Below are positions 61,744-64,000 of a DNA stretch of 64,000 bases, one piece after another. This stretch comes from Hyalella azteca (taxonomy: Eukaryota > Arthropoda > Malacostraca > Amphipoda > Hyalellidae). The position numbers were made by a program, and so were the translations under genes. Under the pieces are notes generated by a model. That model searched no databases. It saw nothing but the letters and a program-made list of their open reading frames with translations, and was not told where the DNA came from. The stretch covers positions 35,873 to 99,872 of the forward strand of contig NW_025933425.1 of NCBI RefSeq assembly GCF_000764305.2, read 5' to 3'. Positions within the stretch are counted from its first letter, which is position 1. Each line of letters starts with the position of its first letter.

Positions 61744-62853
61744 CAGGGTTGCCAGATGGAGCCGAGTGAAAAAGGCCAATTTAGCTCACAAAAAAGGCCA
61801 CAAAAGGCCTCATTTGAAATTAATAAGAAATTCTTAAATTAAAGGTAGTTCTAACCATTCGCAGGGCATGCATTTACTCTCAACGCTTTCAGAAAGCAAA
61901 AAAACTACACCAATTTCACCAAGTGTACGAGCTGAATTACCGCCAATGCTACATAAGCCGCCAGGTTCCAGCCTGCACGTTTCTGCACGTTACTTGCTGA
62001 CCGTAAATAAAACCGTATAATACAGGTCCAGAACTATGATATTTAGGATTCGATTGCCACCTTACATCTATGAAGCTTTTCGATCGCGTTAGAAAGTTTT
62101 GGCTCAGTTTGCTAAGAAAATACATAGTGAAGTGGCCGGCGACATTAATGATGTGGCGAAGTTCTGTGGTATTGATGGTAGAATATTTATACGCGGAAAT
62201 TAAAATAAATGTAAACTCATATCTGCAGTATAAAGATGATGTGGTCCTTGCAAGACTAAAGTATATATTATTTGTCAATCCTATAAATTTGTCACAACTT
62301 TTGAATGCGTAGAAAAAATATATTGCCTATCATAATTCGGAAAAGAGTAAATTATATTTATTCAAAGTGAAATTTTGTAGTGACTCACACCAGAAGGCTG
62401 AATGTATTGATAAACAGGGCTGTAACCTCAAAAATTAGTGCTGAATTTACTATTTAGAAGTGAAAACTATACTCGATTATACGCGCTCTCAGCTCTGCCA
62501 TCCGTGGTTATTAATACCACTCGGCAACTGGATATAGTCCCATGGTTCAACCAAAATGTTGCCCGAATTGAGCGGCACTCGCCAGTGTTGCCACCTAAAC
62601 CTGTAAACCGAAGTGTTGACACAGTTACGTGTCAAAATTAGAGTTTATTCGTCTTGGGCAAAACTAAATTTAGGTGTACTCGTCTTGGATAAAATTGAAG
62701 GACCAAATTATCAGAAAAAAACGGGAATTACACTTTTCATAAAAAAGGCCCAAAACGGATAAAAAGGCCAATTTAATTTTTGTCAGGCCAATGCCCTTAA
62801 AAAAGGCCACATCTGCGAAATTTGGCCTGAAAAAGGCCCATCTGGCAACACTG
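61744..62853. mobile_element. Non-autonomous hAT transposon with intact 8-bp target duplication
   Basis: The ends CAGGGTTGCCAGATGG and CCATCTGGCAACACTG are inverted repeats matching 15 of 16, with AAAAAGGCC-rich subterminal regions. The octamer CCCTACAG flanks both sides exactly (61,736-61,743 and 62,854-62,861), which is diagnostic for the hAT superfamily. The 1,110-bp body has two overlapping 80-110-codon frames but no recognised transposase. Confidence 0.9.
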
Positions 62854-62861
62854 CCCTACAG

Positions 62862-63821
62862 GACGTCGGACGACTCTAACTCGAACTCGCTATCATTTAC
62901 ATTTGGCCTTCGTGGTTGAAGATTAAACACTAGTTGATCTTGGCATTTGGCAGTCGATTAGGATCAATTTGTCTTCAATAGATCGGGGATTTAGCACACA
63001 ATTATCTTATCACTCGTCAAATTTTTTAATCAATCAAACCAATTCTAACGGACTTTTAATTAATACCTAGCTAGCATTAGCATTTAGCAATGAGGCTAGC
63101 AGCCTAGCATAGATGATAGTTGATAGAACAGTAGCGTGCGTCTGTAAACTGTAAAGTGTTAACCTAATTTAACTAAGGGGAGCTAAACATGAGTTTCAGC
63201 CCCTCTAAATTCCCAAGGTGTAATAGTATAAAGTATAAACTGATGTAAATGGTACATTTAACAAATTTTTTAATAAAAGCAGTTTTTCTAATTGCATGCT
63301 GATTATTGCTGACCAGTGACAGTGAGTGACTAGTGGCCAGATTAATAAAGTTTAAACTTTGTGGACATTCAGTGAAACTGTGAAAGTTGCTAGGTAGCTA
63401 GCTAAGCTAGGTAGCTCCTAGCCTCCTAGCCTCCTAATTCCCATGCCTCTAACTACCTAAGTCTAAACTCACATCGTCACATGTTTAATTTAATTTGAAC
63501 TTTGATGGCTTGAGCCTTGAGTTGAGACTGTTGAGTGTTTTAGTTTGCTAGCTGGTCTAAATTAAATTGCCAGGCTGTCAGCCTGAGCTAATTGAAGTTT
63601 GTCTTTTACTTATTATTATCATTAATTATTAACTTAAAGTTAATAGTCTTGTAGGGTCCAGGGAAGAAACTAAATTGCCAGGACAAGAATAACTAAGGGA
63701 CTTCAAGAGACTAGGCTAGCGCAAGCGTGGAAAACGTCTACCCTTGGCCTTAGGGCTGCAACTAGAGCTTTCCTGCCATTTCCTGAACTGCAAGATTTCC
63801 AGCAGATGATGAGATGAATTA
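62862..63821. other. Unassigned sequence
   Basis: Rich in TAGC/CTAG steps (63,070-63,440) without a defined repeat unit. No gene seen. Confidence 0.3.
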
Positions 63822-64000
63822 GGGTAAACGCGGTATATTCCGACACTTTAAGGACGCATCAAGAAATGAAAAACTATAAAAAAAACGTATGCGTTACGTA
63901 AGTTCTGTTGCCTTCACATGACTCTCAAAACACTTCACTACGCGTCAGCAACGATGAAACGTCACAAAATGTTGCCATATTTATTAAAAAGCCTTTAGAA
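63822..64000. mobile_element. Element A family, third copy, cut by the window end
   Basis: Starts at GGGTAAACGCGGTATATTC preceded by TA, then TTAAGGACGCATCAAGAAAT, the inverted form of the right end of elements at 44,468-46,186 and 49,466-49,685. Confidence 0.75.

Overview
This is a eukaryotic, AT-rich, intron-rich and repeat-rich nuclear segment, most likely from an arthropod and perhaps a crustacean. Genes have GT-AG (a few GC-AG) introns of up to 4 kb, and the space between them is packed with transposon relics and tandem arrays. The lineage guess rests on gene content and repeat character only; I could not search a database.

Layout. 0.24-0.66 kb: 3' end of a non-LTR retrotransposon. 2.0-6.0 kb (+): complete four-exon gene for mitochondrial ribosomal protein bL32m (MRPL32), with a tRNA-derived SINE in an intron. 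8.5-10.3 kb (-): intronless GH20 hexosaminidase D-like gene with an N-terminal membrane anchor. 11-17 kb: repeats, including a foldback and a hAT-like element. 17.3-22.2 kb (+): multi-exon C2H2 zinc-finger gene. 22.6-29.6 kb (-): exons of an unrecognised gene, with a Penelope-like element in between. 30-39 kb: two more hAT-like copies and a dense satellite cluster at 33.9-37.1 kb. 40.0-47.1 kb (-): a five-exon diphthine synthase gene. 50.7-57.5 kb (+): a C9orf72 orthologue, head to head with the diphthine synthase gene. 59.3-60.4 kb (-): a Rieske-domain (RFESD-like) gene. 61.7-62.9 kb: a non-autonomous hAT element with a perfect 8-bp target duplication.

The most notable observation is the diphthine synthase gene. 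Its five exons join in phase into a 571-residue protein made of two consecutive DPH5 domains, each about the length of a normal whole enzyme. The two halves have lost different conserved motifs: the first keeps the GDP-x-x-ATTH loop and loses HNAS and GLQLYxFG, and the second does the reverse. The second domain is encoded without introns inside the last exon. This suggests an in-frame, possibly retro-mediated, duplication that turned a homodimeric enzyme into a single-chain pseudo-heterodimer.

The genes look like unrelated housekeeping genes; apart from the DPH5/C9orf72 head-to-head pair I see no sign of co-regulation.
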